A stretch of 64,000 bases of DNA from Ignavibacteria bacterium (GTDB lineage Bacteria; Bacteroidota; Ignavibacteria; Tepidaquicellales; Tepidaquicellaceae), in contig JADJTX010000004.1 of NCBI GenBank assembly GCA_016710985.1, positions 186,001-250,000 of the forward strand, in the 5' to 3' direction. The position numbers were made by a program, and so were the translations under genes. This document shows positions 63,850-64,000 of the stretch, piece by piece (the stretch's first letter is position 1; every line of letters starts with the position of its first letter). Below the pieces are notes generated by a model. The model was not told where the DNA came from and did no database searches. It was given only the letters and a program-made list of their open reading frames with translations.

Positions 63850-64000
63850 TTATTCTCCTCTGTATTCAACGAAATTCTTTTCAGTTTCATAAAGCTTTAT
63901 TGAATAAAGTCTTACATTGTCGCGTTTTACACGGGGTTCAAGTGCTTCCCAGAATTTAACAACCATGTTCTCAGTTGTCGGAATGATCTCTTTGAACATA
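63850..64000 (-). CDS. 6-carboxy-tetrahydropterin synthase (QueD/PTPS family), C-terminal end
   Basis: Only the last 49 codons are in the window (FKEIIPTTENMVVKFWEAL, RDNVRLYSIKLYETEKNFVE, YRGE-stop). PTxENxxxxxW and xxxVxLYETxxNFVEYxG are the usual end of the queD/PTPS family, with the zinc-site part outside the window. It would make the first pterin intermediate in queuosine or tetrahydropterin synthesis. Confidence 0.8.
   Translation of the reverse strand, partial: MFKEIIPTTENMVVKFWEALEPRVKRDNVRLYSIKLYETEKNFVEYRGE

Noticed and set aside
1..64000. tRNA, rRNA, riboswitch or phage genes
   Set aside because: No cloverleaf, conserved rRNA segment, known riboswitch core or phage structural or integrase motif was seen on either strand.

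Overview
The window looks like a piece of a chromosome from the Bacteroidota/Chlorobi/Ignavibacteria side of the FCB group. The signs are several exported proteins with type IX secretion (T9SS) type A sorting tails (NYPNPFNP ... KIYD ... MMLIK), TonB-type outer-membrane biology, promoters of the TTG-N20-TAnnTTTG type, AT-rich codon use, and housekeeping genes of that flavour (pgsA/pgpA, meaB, birA, a PpiD/SurA-type foldase). No rRNA, tRNA, CRISPR array, phage or recognisable transposase gene is visible. The phylum call is an inference from these features.

Layout. 1-7 kb: two frame-disrupted secreted beta-propeller proteins (SBBP repeats, then 13 FG-GAP repeats), each ending in a shared dockerin-like module. 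7-9 kb: a small accessory island on the minus strand with a DUF2442/DUF4160 pair, a decayed DUF2188 gene and two copies of an unknown 83-residue gene. 9-12 kb: a secreted M1 aminopeptidase with the same terminal module. 12-13.6 kb: a 21-bp minisatellite among heptamer arrays. 13.6-46 kb: mostly ordinary genes (TonB receptor, twin methyltransferases, thiolase, pgsA-pgpA, cinA, BNR and PNGase F-like secreted proteins, a 2-hydroxyacid dehydrogenase, an ABC exporter, a proline peptidase, a glycosyltransferase, purD, galE, meaB, a foldase, a barrel protein, a subtilase, birA). These are separated by gaps filled with short tandem repeats, usually of 7-bp unit, and by MITE-like inverted-repeat elements. 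47-63 kb: a block of eight consecutive secreted-protein genes. Six carry the dockerin-like C-terminal module, on a CHRD protein, a LamG/P-domain protein, an endonuclease I, an EEP-family nuclease, a GSDH-like sugar dehydrogenase and one unassigned protein. The other two have a T9SS tail and an N-terminal domain that resembles a cohesin fold. 63-64 kb: an SpoU rRNA methyltransferase and the end of a queD-like gene, on the minus strand.

The main candidate for something undescribed is the terminal module. It is about 175 residues long and occurs nine times. It has a beta-rich half with a KHRNSIETWS motif, two dockerin-type calcium loops, and usually ends in R/K-P-stop. It never occurs on a protein that also has a T9SS type A tail. 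If the two cohesin-like T9SS proteins in the same block bind it, this would be a cellulosome-like surface assembly for nucleases, peptidases and sugar enzymes. That link is a hypothesis.

About fifteen genes are broken by frameshifts, stops or deletions, many in A/T homopolymers and some in conserved genes (cinA, purD). Consensus errors are the simplest explanation for a good share of these. Where two pieces clearly belong to one gene this is stated in the entries.
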